Origin: Acetobacter okinawensis JCM 25146
Lineage (GTDB): Bacteria > Pseudomonadota > Alphaproteobacteria > Acetobacterales > Acetobacteraceae
Length of the DNA stretch: 52,039 bases
Assembly (NCBI RefSeq): GCF_000613865.1
Contig: NZ_BAJU01000015.1
Span: 1-52,039 of the forward strand
Direction: 5' to 3'
The notes under the pieces were generated by a model. It saw only the letters and a program-made list of their open reading frames with translations, was not told where the DNA came from and ran no database searches. The translations under genes and the position numbers were made by a program. The first letter of the stretch is position 1. Every line of letters starts with the position of its first letter. Shown piece by piece: positions 39,077 to 48,429 of the stretch.

Positions 39077-40273
39077 ATGATCTCCTTCGACGACGTTACC
39101 GCCGCGGCAAAGCGTATTCAGGGTCGTGTTCTCCGCACGCCCACAATCCCCTCCCACGCGCTGTCACGCGCAACGGGGGCGGAGATTACGCTCAAGCTGG
39201 AGAACCTTCAGGCTGTTGGTTCCTTCAAGGAACGCGGGGCAGCCAACAAGCTGGCCCTGCTGACCCCGGAGGAGCGTGCACGCGGTGTTATAGCCGTATC
39301 GGCGGGCAATCACGCCCAGGGCGTTGCCCGCCACGCCAGCCTGCTGGGTATCGACGCGGTTATTGTCATGCCCAAGTTCACCCCCGCAGGCAAAGTGGTG
39401 CGCACGCGCAACTGGGGCGCACGCGTGGTGCTTGAAGGGGAGAGCTTTGCCGAAGCGCTGATGTTCGCACAGGACCTTCAGGCGCGCGAAGGCCGCACGT
39501 TTGTACATCCGTATGATGATGCTGCGGTTATGGCGGGACAAGGCACCTGCGCGCTGGAACTGCTGGAAGATGCCGGGGAGCTGGACATGCTGGTAGCCCC
39601 CATTGGGGGTGGCGGTCTGCTATCTGGCTGTGCCGTAGCGGCCCGCACCATGCGCCCGAACATGGAGCTGATTGGTGTTCAGGTTGAATCCTTCGATTCC
39701 CTTGCCGCCTTCCCCGGCCCTGCAACGCACCCCAATGGTGGCTCCACCATTGCCGAAGGCATTGCCGTGCTCCAGATTGGCAGGCAGACGGACGAGGTTA
39801 TTCGCAAGCAGGTGGACAAGGTTCTTGTTGTCTCCGAATGTGCGATCGAAAATGCCATTACCCTGCTGGCAGAAGGTGCCAAACAGGTCAGCGAGGGCGC
39901 TGGTGCCGCAGCCCTTGCCGCCGTGCTGACATACCCCGACCTGTTCCGGGGCAAAAAGGTCGCTCTTCCCATTTCTGGCGGGAATATTGACAGCCGCATT
40001 CTGGCCAACACGCTGCTCCGCGCCATGCTGCGGGATGGACGCATCCTGCGCCTGATTATGGAAATTCCCGACCGGCCGGGTGTGCTGGCCGATATTTCCA
40101 AAACCATTGGGGAGGCGGGAGGCAACATTATCGAGGTCTCACACCAGCGGCTCTTTGCCGCCCCCTCCGTGCAGGCAGCACAGCTTGAAGTCATGATCGA
40201 GGCGCGCGACCCTGAACATGCGGCACTGATTACCAAGGCCCTTGGCCTGTCCTACATCGTACGCCGCGCCTGA
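39077..40273 (+). CDS. ilvA: Threonine ammonia-lyase with ACT domain
   Basis: This PLP enzyme deaminates threonine to 2-oxobutanoate. The PLP lysine is in GSFKERGAANK (Lys51), with the Gly-rich phosphate-binding loop GGGGLLSG near residue 180. A C-terminal ACT-type domain is seen as MEIPDRPGVLADISKTIGEAGGNIIEVSHQR (about residues 325-355), so the catabolic (TdcB-like) or single-ACT form is as likely as the two-ACT biosynthetic enzyme. The length is 398. A strong terminator follows. Confidence 0.9.
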   Translation: MISFDDVTAAAKRIQGRVLRTPTIPSHALSRATGAEITLKLENLQAVGSFKERGAANKLALLTPEERARGVIAVSAGNHAQGVARHASLLGIDAVIVMPKFTPAGKVVRTRNWGARVVLEGESFAEALMFAQDLQAREGRTFVHPYDDAAVMAGQGTCALELLEDAGELDMLVAPIGGGGLLSGCAVAARTMRPNMELIGVQVESFDSLAAFPGPATHPNGGSTIAEGIAVLQIGRQTDEVIRKQVDKVLVVSECAIENAITLLAEGAKQVSEGAGAAALAAVLTYPDLFRGKKVALPISGGNIDSRILANTLLRAMLRDGRILRLIMEIPDRPGVLADISKTIGEAGGNIIEVSHQRLFAAPSVQAAQLEVMIEARDPEHAALITKALGLSYIVRRA

Positions 40274-40305
40274 CTGTGTAACCCGCTTTGCCATATTGGC
40301 CCTGC

Positions 40306-40342
40306 AACGGGGTGGTGGACACTGTTCCACCACCCCGTTTTC
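40306..40342 (+). terminator. Strong terminator after ilvA
   Basis: AACGGGGTGGTGGA (40306-40319) pairs exactly with TCCACCACCCCGTT (40326-40339) around CACTGT, with a short T run. Confidence 0.85.
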
Positions 40343-40444
40343 ATATCCGCTGCAACCCGCCCCGTGACCTCTTTATCTTCCCTGCGTTTTGGTGGCATTA
40401 TTCCGCCACAACCCAAAAAACATAAAAAAATGAGGTCCAACGCC

Positions 40445-41982
40445 ATGCCATCTCCCCGCCCCCCCCACAAGCGCACTGCTATGCTGGTCATTCTTGACGG
40501 ATTTGGCTGGCGCGAAGACTCGTCGGACAATGCGGTGCACTTGGCCAGAACCCCCAGTTTTGACCGGCTATGGCACAATAACCCGCACAGCTTTTTGCGC
40601 ACGAGCGGGGAAGATGTGGGGCTACCGGACGGGCAGATGGGCAACTCGGAGGTCGGGCACCTCAACATCGGGGCCGGTCGGGTGGTCATGCAGGAACTAC
40701 CCCGCATTTTTGCGGCTATTGAGGATGGGTCTCTGGCGCGCAACCCGGCACTGACCGATTTTATTGCCGCACTCAAAAAAACCGGCGGCACCTGCCACCT
40801 TATGGGGCTTATCTCCGCAGGGGGGTACATTCACATCAGGACCATGCAGCAGCCCTTGCCCGTATTGTCAGCGATGCCGGGGTGCCCGTAGCCCTCCATC
40901 TGTTTACCGATGGGCGTGACACAGCCCCCCGTTCGGCCGCCACCTACCTGCAACAGCTCCGGGCTGCACTCCCTTCTGCCGTGCAGCTTGCCACCATTTC
41001 CGGCCGCTATTACGCCATGGACCGCGACAAACGCTGGGACCGGGTGGAAAAAGCCTATAACGCCCTGCTCAACGCAACAGGCCCTCAGGCACAAAGCCCC
41101 GAGGAGGTTATCAGTGCGGCCTACGCACAGGATGTATCGGACGAATTTATCCTCCCCACCGTGCTGACCGGCTACACCGGCATGCGGGACGGGGACGGTA
41201 TTCTCTCCTTCAACTTCCGCGCGGACCGCATCCGCCAGTTGATGGACGCCATGCTTGAGCCGGACTTTAACGGCTTTGCCCGCAGCAAGGTTGTGCACTT
41301 TGCCGCAGCCCTTGCCATGACCCATTACAGCGATGCGCTGGCCGCCCGCATGACCGTGCTATTCCCGCCGGAGGAACTGACCAACCTGCTGGGCGAGGTG
41401 GTTGCTCAGGCCGGGCTACGCCAGCTCCGTATGGCCGAGACCGAAAAATACCCCCATGTCACCTACTTCATGAACGGTGGGCGTGAAAACCTGTTTGAAG
41501 GTGAGGACCGTATTCTCGTCCCCTCCCCCAAAGTGGCCACCTATGACCTGCAACCCGAAATGTCGGCCCCTGAATTGACGGACAAAGCCGTGGCCGCCAT
41601 TAAAAGCGGCACATACGACCTGATTGTCCTCAACTTTGCCAACCCGGACATGGTCGGCCACACCGGGGTACTGGCCGCAGCCATTACCGCAGTAGAAGCC
41701 GTGGATACCGGGCTGGGCCGCATTGCCCAGGCACTGGAGGAAGAACAGGGTGTTCTGGTGGTCACCGCCGACCACGGTAACTGCGAAACCATGAAAGACC
41801 CCCAGACAGGCGGCCCACACACGGCGCATACCCTCAACCTTGTGCCGTTTATTGTTGCAGGCAGCCACGCCAGCAAACTGCATGATGGCGGCAAGCTGGC
41901 AGACCTTGCCCCTACCTTGCTGGATATTATGAACCTGCCCAAACCTGCGGAAATGACTGGCCAGTCCCTGCTTGAACACTGA
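40445..41982 (+). CDS. gpmI: 2,3-bisphosphoglycerate-independent phosphoglycerate mutase, frameshifted
   Basis: GpmI interconverts 3- and 2-phosphoglycerate using two Mn ions. Metal ligand Asp18 is in LVILDGFGW, and the phosphorylated Ser68 is in GQMGNSEVGHLNIGAGR. The C-terminal metal site has NFANPDMVGHTG and VVTADHGNCETM. The frame breaks at the six-G run 40820-40825; a seventh G restores GGVHSHQDHAAALA. The repaired length is 512 residues. ATG 40445 has GAGG nine bases upstream; ATG 40430 is less likely. The missing G is probably a sequencing error. The envC-like gene begins immediately after the stop. Confidence 0.94.
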
Positions 41983-43452
41983 ATGACCCACCACCAGCCC
42001 CCCACCTGCACACCCTTTTGCCGCATTACCGTGAGTCGCAAGGGGGGCTGGGCTGCGTTAGTGCTGGCAGGGTATATGGCTGTGGTGCCACACGCCCCAC
42101 CAGCATGGAGCGCCGAGCACAAGGGGGGGGCACACACCACCACAGCGCGACAGACACCACAGGCCACCACGCATAAAAAGCACCATCCTCCCCGGCGGGG
42201 TAAGCAGGCGTTGGCTGGCACAACAGATACGCCATCTCCTCCACCTGTTGGCTCACAACCCCGCTCGATCCGGCAGGCGCAGGCGGCGGTAGAGGCCGCA
42301 CATGCACAGCACGCCGCCATGGAGATGGAAAAAGCCCGGCAGGCGGGCGCCATTGAGGCCTCACGCCTTAAAAATGAAGCCGCTCAGGCTGCCGCCACAC
42401 AGGCCAGCACGCAGGCACAAGCACTGTCTGCGGCAACCATTGCCGCCACGAGCCAGCTACAGGATACGGAACAGCATATCTCTGATCTGAGCGAGCGCAT
42501 TGGCACAATCCGTGACGAACAGCGGACCTTGCAAACCACCCTGCAAACCAGCGCCCGCGCCCTTGGCCCCATTCTGCCATTAGCCGAGCGCCTGTCGCTT
42601 TACCCGTCGGACACCCTTCTGGCCGCACCTGTACCGCAGGGTGATGCAGTCACCGGATTTTTGATCCTGCGCGGCCTTTCACGCCAGATGGAGGTACAGG
42701 CTCAGGCCATGCGCGCGCAACAGGCACGCCTGAGTGCTGTGGATGCAGACCTTTCGGCCCAGTACGCAACGCTTGCCCAACTCAAACAGACCCAGAGCCA
42801 GCAGCGCGACACGGTGCGCCAGCAGGCAGCACGCGCCCGCATTGCCCAGCAGCAGGCCAGCAGGGCAGCACAGAATACCGCACAGCAGCTCCTTGCCGCG
42901 ACCCAGCGCGCGTCCAGCTTGCAGGACGCCATTGCCCGGCTGGATGCACTGGAAGATAACGCACGCACTGCCTTACAGCACGAAATTGCCGCCGCCGAGC
43001 AGGCCCATCAGGCCGAACGCGCACAGGCAGCCCGAAGACAGCAGGCCACACTCAACCAGCAAGAAGGACCCGGCCTTGCCGAACGCAGCGCAGGCACGGG
43101 GGTGCAACCCGTGGCAGGCAGGCTGGTCTCTGGCTGGGGGGTCGCCAGCGATTCCGGCCCCACAACCGGCATGACCTACCGCACACCGCCGGGTGCAAGC
43201 GTGCGCGCCCCATGCTCTGGCAGCGTGGATTTTGCCGGGGCGTTCCGCAGCTATGGGCAAATGGTGATTTTGAACTGCGGCCGGCGCTACCGCTTTATTC
43301 TTGCTGGCCTTTCGGAACTGAGCGTGGATACCGCACAAAGTTTGACAAAGGGCGCGCCACTGGGACACATGAGTGCAACAGGAAGTTCGTCCACGCTGTT
43401 CATTCAGCTGCGTAACGGACAAAAAACCATCAACCCCGCGCCATTTCTGTAA
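41983..43452 (+). CDS. Murein hydrolase activator EnvC-like protein (M23/LytM domain)
   Basis: The 489-residue protein has an N-terminal hydrophobic export segment (about residues 22-42), a His/Pro/Thr-rich linker, and a long Gln/Ala-rich coiled coil (about 90-330). A C-terminal LytM-type domain follows (GWGVASDSGPTTGMTYRTPPGASVRAPCSGSVDFAGAFRSYGQMVILNCG). The HxH and HxxxD zinc ligands of active M23 peptidases are not visible, so it is probably a degenerate activator like EnvC, which FtsEX controls. The ATG lies directly after the gpmI stop; the order gpmI-envC-ctpA-rppH is usual in alphaproteobacteria. Confidence 0.87.
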   Translation: MTHHQPPTCTPFCRITVSRKGGWAALVLAGYMAVVPHAPPAWSAEHKGGAHTTTARQTPQATTHKKHHPPRRGKQALAGTTDTPSPPPVGSQPRSIRQAQAAVEAAHAQHAAMEMEKARQAGAIEASRLKNEAAQAAATQASTQAQALSAATIAATSQLQDTEQHISDLSERIGTIRDEQRTLQTTLQTSARALGPILPLAERLSLYPSDTLLAAPVPQGDAVTGFLILRGLSRQMEVQAQAMRAQQARLSAVDADLSAQYATLAQLKQTQSQQRDTVRQQAARARIAQQQASRAAQNTAQQLLAATQRASSLQDAIARLDALEDNARTALQHEIAAAEQAHQAERAQAARRQQATLNQQEGPGLAERSAGTGVQPVAGRLVSGWGVASDSGPTTGMTYRTPPGASVRAPCSGSVDFAGAFRSYGQMVILNCGRRYRFILAGLSELSVDTAQSLTKGAPLGHMSATGSSSTLFIQLRNGQKTINPAPFL

Positions 43453-43634
43453 AGAGTGGGGCGGGTTGTGCGTGCTGGCTGTTCCCCTCCGTTACGGAAC
43501 ACGCTAGTCTTGCGCACTCTGCCGCCATGCTCGAGCATGGCTGGCCGCGCGGTCGCCCAGACTGGCGCCCGTATTTGAAAAGACAGGAAGCACAAGCGCA
43601 CGGGCCAAGGCCCTGCGACAGGAGACAAGATCGC

Positions 43635-45082
43635 ATGAAGTTCCGCACAGGTCTGATGCTCGGCGCCGCAGCCATGACCGGCCTTGCCCTGACTTTTCAC
43701 CCCGGACACAATAATGGCGCGGGATTGCTTGGCACACCGGCGCGGGCGGAAAGCCCCACAACGGACGCCTCCCCCACCACCAACCATGCGGAAACCTACC
43801 GCCTGCTGACCCTGTTTGGCACGGTGCTGGATCTGGTCCGGGCCGACTATGTTGAGCCTGTTTCCGACCGGGACCTGATTACCAACGCCCTGAACGGTAT
43901 GCTCAGTGGTCTGGATCCCCACAGCTCATACATGACGCAAAAACAGTATGACGACATGATGGTCCAGATGAAGGGCGAATTTGGCGGTCTGGGTCTGGAG
44001 CTGCAACAGCAGGATGGCCATATCCGCGTTGTCTCCCCCATTGATGGCACACCGGCTTTCGCGCGGGGATCAAGCCGGGCGATTACATTATTGCCGTGGA
44101 TGGGCACACAATAGACGGCACCCCGCTGGACGAAGCGGTCAAGAGAATGCGGGGCAAGCCCAACACCAAAATTACCCTGACCCTTGTGCGTGAAAAAACA
44201 CCCAAGCCCATTACGGTCACCCTGACGCGCGAGATCATCCATATTGATGTGGTCAAATCCGCCCTGTACGACCGGATTGGCTACCTGCGGATTGCCCAGT
44301 TCAACGAAACCACGGAAAAAGAACTGCTCAAGGGCTACAACACCCTCAAGCAACAGGCCGGTGGCAAGCTAGGCGGGCTGGTGCTTGACCTGCGCAACGA
44401 CCCCGGCGGCCTGCTTGATCAGGCGGTGGAGGTATCCTCCAGCTTTATCCGCTCGGGAGAGATTGTCTCCACCCGCGCACGCCACCCCAAGGACAGCCAG
44501 CGCTGGGATGCCCATGGAACAGACATTACCGATGGCCTGCCCATGGTGGTGCTGATCAATGGCGGCTCGGCCTCTGCATCGGAGATCGTGTCTGGCGCCC
44601 TGCAGGACCACCACCGCGCCGTGCTGCTTGGCACGCGCAGCTTTGGCAAGGGGTCCGTGCAGTCCATTATCCCCATCCCCGGCAATGGTGCTGTCCGCCT
44701 GACCACCGCGCGGTATTACACCCCGTCTGGCCGTTCCATTCAGGCATTGGGCATTACCCCCGATATTGTGGTCAAGGAAACGCGTGAGGACCCCGGTTTC
44801 AGCCTGCGTGAGGCTGATCTGGAGCATATTCTCAAAAATCAGGGTGGCAACCAGACCAAGGCGCAACCGCGCACGGACCTGCCCGCCATTGCCAAGATCA
44901 TTCCTGACCAGCCCCCTGCCAACTGGCCGGAGTTCGAATACAACAAACCCGGTACGGACTTCCAGCTACAGGAAGGTCTGCGGGTTGTACGCTCCATGGC
45001 TGGCCTGCCTGCACCCGACCCCACGGCATCCCTGCCGCCACTCAAACCCGCAGCCAAAACTGACTGTGCGGCGCATAACTAA
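43635..45082 (+). CDS. S41-family carboxy-terminal processing protease, frameshifted
   Basis: Ctp proteases trim periplasmic proteins after their C-terminus. The start ATG 43635 has GGAG upstream and opens a signal peptide (MKFRTGLMLGAAAMTGLAL). A PDZ domain (about 80-180, GGLGLELQQQDGHIRVVSPIDGTPAF) precedes the protease core with catalytic Ser in INGGSASASEIVSGAL and Lys in GTRSFGKGSVQS. The frame breaks at about 44060; one added C restores FRAGIKPGDYIIAVDGH. The repaired product is about 482 residues. The missing base is probably a sequencing error. Confidence 0.91.
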
Positions 45083-45102
45083 CACGGAGCAGGGATAAGA
45101 CA

Positions 45103-46227
45103 GTGGCCATGCAGACCTCCACCCTATGGCAGCAGCTTCCGGCCAATGGCCGGTTGTTCATCCGCTTTTGGGGGGGCTGCCTTGCGGCAACCTCTGCACT
45201 GGCCCTGACCCTGCAGATCATGGGGCCACCCCACCTGATTGCAGGGGGGGATGATATAGATACCGTAGCCCAAAGCGGCAGCCGGGCAGATGGTACGGGG
45301 GGGCATCTGGTCAACATTCCCCCTCCGCAGGCTGCTCTGCTTGAAAAAAGCCCCGGACCGGGGGGCTTTCCCCTCCCCATTCGTGGGGCGCATGGTGCCT
45401 TGCCACGACAGGTATACGCCGCACCACCAGTGGAAGTGCCCCCCGGCACCCCCATGGTTGCGCTGCTGGTTGACGGTGTTGGCCAGTCCGAAGACCTGAC
45501 CAAGGATGCAATCGCCGCACTCCCCGGTCAGGTTTCGCTCGCCGTATCACCTTATGTGGCGGACCCGGACGCCATTATGGAGGCCGCCCGCCAGCACCAG
45601 CATGAACTCCTGCTCTCCCTGCCCATGCAGGGGGAGGCAGACAAACCCGCCAATGGCAGCAAGGACAGCCCAAGCAATAGCGAAGGCCCCAAAGCGCTGG
45701 GGGTTCTGCTCTCTGCCAAACAGAATATGGACAACCTCAACTGGTCCCTCTCGCATCTGGCCGGGTATGTGGGTGTGACCAATGCTTTTGACGGACAAAA
45801 TGGCGGCGGCTTCCCCAATTCCAGCGGGTTCAAGTCCATTCTGGCAACATTGGACCAGCGCGGCCTGCTCTACCTGAATGCAACACCACAAACACACCTG
45901 GACAGCAGCCCCGCTGTTGGCACGGCGGATGTGAGCATCAACACCGACGAAGATATTGTTAATATCGATATCCAGTTGCTCAAACTCCAGCAGCTTGCCC
46001 GCCAGAACGGGCGCGCCATCGGGGTGCTTGGCCCCTTGCGCCCCGTAGCACTGGCCTGCCTGCGGGCATGGCTGCCGCACCTCAAGGACGTTGGCATAAC
46101 GCTTGTGCCGGTCAGCCAGCTTATTCTGCCGCCAGACCCGGCCAGCCTGCCCCCGCCAGCCAGCAATGGCCAGATGCGCGTCAACCTTTCCACCACTGCA
46201 CCCCGCATGATGGGAGGCAACCACTAA
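45103..46227 (+). CDS. Divergent polysaccharide deacetylase (YibQ-like) family protein
   Basis: After a hydrophobic segment (about residues 22-45) and a Gly/Pro-rich linker, the protein has VALLVDGVGQSEDLTKDAIAALPGQVSLAVSPYV, the start of the YibQ divergent-deacetylase fold, and later HELLLSLPMQ, a long loop, and AIGVLGPLRPVAL. The family is thought to act on envelope polysaccharide, but catalytic competence is unclear; I see no complete deacetylase metal triad. Start GTG 45103 has AGGGA seven bases upstream; ATG 45109 is an alternative. It shares its stop with the start of rppH. Confidence 0.83.
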   Translation: MAMQTSTLWQQLPANGRLFIRFWGGCLAATSALALTLQIMGPPHLIAGGDDIDTVAQSGSRADGTGGHLVNIPPPQAALLEKSPGPGGFPLPIRGAHGALPRQVYAAPPVEVPPGTPMVALLVDGVGQSEDLTKDAIAALPGQVSLAVSPYVADPDAIMEAARQHQHELLLSLPMQGEADKPANGSKDSPSNSEGPKALGVLLSAKQNMDNLNWSLSHLAGYVGVTNAFDGQNGGGFPNSSGFKSILATLDQRGLLYLNATPQTHLDSSPAVGTADVSINTDEDIVNIDIQLLKLQQLARQNGRAIGVLGPLRPVALACLRAWLPHLKDVGITLVPVSQLILPPDPASLPPPASNGQMRVNLSTTAPRMMGGNH

Positions 46228-46733
46228 TGCCGGTTGACCCGACAACCCTGCCCTATCGCCCCAACGTGGGTGCGCTGATTTTTAACGCTGATGGCCATGT
46301 GCTGATTGCCCGACGTACCGACATGCCCGGCGCAGGCGGCCCACTGACCCAAGGCACATGGCAATGCCCACAAGGCGGCATAGACGATGGGGAAGACCCA
46401 CAGACCGCCGTCCTGCGTGAAGTGGGGGAGGAACTTGGTACAGAGCATGTTCGCATTCTGGCCGAACACCCGGAATGGATACAGTATGACCTGCCTGCCG
46501 CACTGATTGGCAAAGCCCTTGGCGGGCGTTACCGTGGACAAACGCAAAAATGGTTTGCCCTGCGCTTTACCGGAACAGAGGCCGATATCTGCCTGAACCG
46601 TCACCTACCTGCTGAATTTGATGCATGGATGTGGGTAGAACTGGCATCTCTGCCCGAACAGTCGGTTGGTTTTAAAAAACCGATTTATGAACGGCTGGTC
46701 CGCGCATTCAGCCGCTTTGCAGTGCCGGGCTGA
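46227..46733 (+). CDS. rppH: RNA pyrophosphohydrolase RppH (Nudix)
   Basis: RppH removes 5' pyrophosphate from RNA, opening it to decay. The Nudix box reads GGIDDGE (50-56) followed by REVGEELG (64-71), exact to consensus. The family segment RPNVGALIFNADGHVLIARR and late KWFALRFTG are present. ATG 46227 overlaps the preceding TAA; 168 residues is normal for the family. It ends the gpmI-envC-ctpA-yibQ-rppH run. Confidence 0.95.
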   Translation: MPVDPTTLPYRPNVGALIFNADGHVLIARRTDMPGAGGPLTQGTWQCPQGGIDDGEDPQTAVLREVGEELGTEHVRILAEHPEWIQYDLPAALIGKALGGRYRGQTQKWFALRFTGTEADICLNRHLPAEFDAWMWVELASLPEQSVGFKKPIYERLVRAFSRFAVPG

Positions 46734-46778
46734 CGCACCGGGGCAGCACTCGCCAAAAAAATACCACCGGCACAGAAC

Positions 46779-46830
46779 AAAAAAACCACCTGCGGGAAGG
46801 CAAAGCGCCCTCCGGCAGGTGGTTTTTTAA
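46779..46830. terminator. Bidirectional terminator between rppH and emrB
   Basis: AAAAAACCACCTGC pairs with GCAGGTGGTTTTTT around an inner GGG/CCC-containing helix. A run on the left and T run on the right serve both strands. Confidence 0.85.
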
Positions 46831-46851
46831 TACACAACGGCAGTACCCGCT

Positions 46852-48429
46852 TTAATGCGCGCCCTTGGCCTTGCCATCCCCACGGATGGGGGAGAGCAAA
46901 AAGCACAGTGGCACGCACAGAAACGCACCGATCCCCAAAATCATGAAGACTTCATTATAAGACAGCATAGCCACCTGCCGCGAGAATTCCTGAAAAAGCG
47001 CGTGCTGGGCAACAGAATCTGCCAGCCCTTCTGGCGCACCCCGCGCGGTTGCCGCCTGCCTGACCTGATCCTGATACGCATTGAATGGCTGATGGAAGGG
47101 TGTCATCCAATGCACCATATAAGCTTGGTGCGCCTGTTTGCGCTCGGTCAGCAAGGCCGTTGCGCCCGAAATGGCCAAAGACCCCAACACGTTACGCGCC
47201 ATACTGAACAGGGCCGAGGCATCGGGGTTCAACCGCTCGGGAATGGTGGAATAGGCGATGGTTGAAAGTGGGACGAACAGAAAGGCAAGGCAGGCTGTCT
47301 GGCTCATGCGGTAAAGCATAAGATGCCTAAAATCCAGCAAAGGCAGCAATTGGGCCGAATAGAACAGCGCCACACCCATAAGGCCAAAGCCTATAGCAAT
47401 CACGTTGCGTACGCTGGTCAATGTCATCAACTTGCCCACAACGGGAATCAGCACGATCACGGCAATCCCGCCGGGGGAGAGCAGCAGGCCGGACAGGGTT
47501 GCGGTGTAGCCCATGACCTGCTGGGCAAACTGCGGCACCACAATGGCCGACGCATACAGCAGCGCGCCCATGGCCCCCATAAGCGCAGTACCCACGGCAA
47601 AATTGCGGTCTTTGAAAACACGCAGGTCCACTGCGGGCCGATCCGTGTGCAACAACCAGAAGACAGCCCCGGTAAGCCCCAGAAAAGCCAGAACGCCCAT
47701 AATGCGGATAAAGTTGGACCCAAACCAGTCCGCATCCTCCCCACGGTCCACCATGACTTCAAGGCAGCTAAAGCCAAGGGTAATCAGGCTAATGCCGATC
47801 ACATCCACCGGGGCCTTCTGCTTTTGCGCCCATGGCGGGTCCTCCACCACGGTCATGACCCCAACAGTGGTCAGAAAACCAAACGGCACGTTAATGAAGA
47901 ATATCCACCGCCACGAGAAGTTGTCGGTAATCCACCCCCCAAGGGTCGGGCCAATAACCGGGCCGACCACGGCGGCAATTGCTGTCAGCCCGAATGCCGC
48001 AGCCCGTTTGGCGGGGGGAAAGCTATCCAGAATGATGGATTGCTGGTTAGGCTGAAGCCCACCACCAAAAAAGCCCTGCATCAGACGGAATACAACCAGT
48101 TCGCCCAGACTTGTTGCCATCCCGCACAAAAAGGACGAGACGGTAAACATGGTAATGCAGATGAGAAAATAGCGTTTGCGGCCAAACACTTTTCCCAACC
48201 AACCCGAAATGGTGAGCACAATGCCGTTAGCGACCAGGTAAGCCGTAAGCGTCCATGTTGAATCATCATACGTGCTGGACAGACTGCCCGCGATATGCGG
48301 GAGGGACACGTTGACAATGGTGGTGTCCAGAATTTCCATGAACGCGGCCATGGTCACCACAAAGGCCACGGTCCATGGGTTATATTTTGGCTTCCACCCT
48401 GCTGGCGCGTCGGCAGCCTGTGCGCTCAT
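46852..48429 (-). CDS. DHA2-family MFS efflux transporter, EmrB type
   Basis: The 525-residue membrane protein shows the 14-helix DHA2 plan with the motif MEILDTTIVNVSLPHIAGSL (about residues 30-50), motif A GWLGKVFGRKRYF, and motif C PTLGGWITDNFSWRWIFFINVPFG, a DHA2 hallmark. It would export hydrophobic compounds by proton antiport, passing through the adjacent membrane-fusion protein. It overlaps the upstream emrA gene by four bases. No outer-membrane TolC homologue is in the window. Confidence 0.92.
   Translation of the reverse strand: MSAQAADAPAGWKPKYNPWTVAFVVTMAAFMEILDTTIVNVSLPHIAGSLSSTYDDSTWTLTAYLVANGIVLTISGWLGKVFGRKRYFLICITMFTVSSFLCGMATSLGELVVFRLMQGFFGGGLQPNQQSIILDSFPPAKRAAAFGLTAIAAVVGPVIGPTLGGWITDNFSWRWIFFINVPFGFLTTVGVMTVVEDPPWAQKQKAPVDVIGISLITLGFSCLEVMVDRGEDADWFGSNFIRIMGVLAFLGLTGAVFWLLHTDRPAVDLRVFKDRNFAVGTALMGAMGALLYASAIVVPQFAQQVMGYTATLSGLLLSPGGIAVIVLIPVVGKLMTLTSVRNVIAIGFGLMGVALFYSAQLLPLLDFRHLMLYRMSQTACLAFLFVPLSTIAYSTIPERLNPDASALFSMARNVLGSLAISGATALLTERKQAHQAYMVHWMTPFHQPFNAYQDQVRQAATARGAPEGLADSVAQHALFQEFSRQVAMLSYNEVFMILGIGAFLCVPLCFLLSPIRGDGKAKGAH

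Noticed and set aside
46068..46226. Upstream extension of rppH
   Set aside because: It overlaps the YibQ-like gene; family sequence begins at ATG 46227, which overlaps the stop codon of that gene.
47323..48261. Long open frame antisense to emrB
   Set aside because: Lies entirely opposite a clear membrane-transporter gene and has a low-complexity, His/Gln-rich translation.
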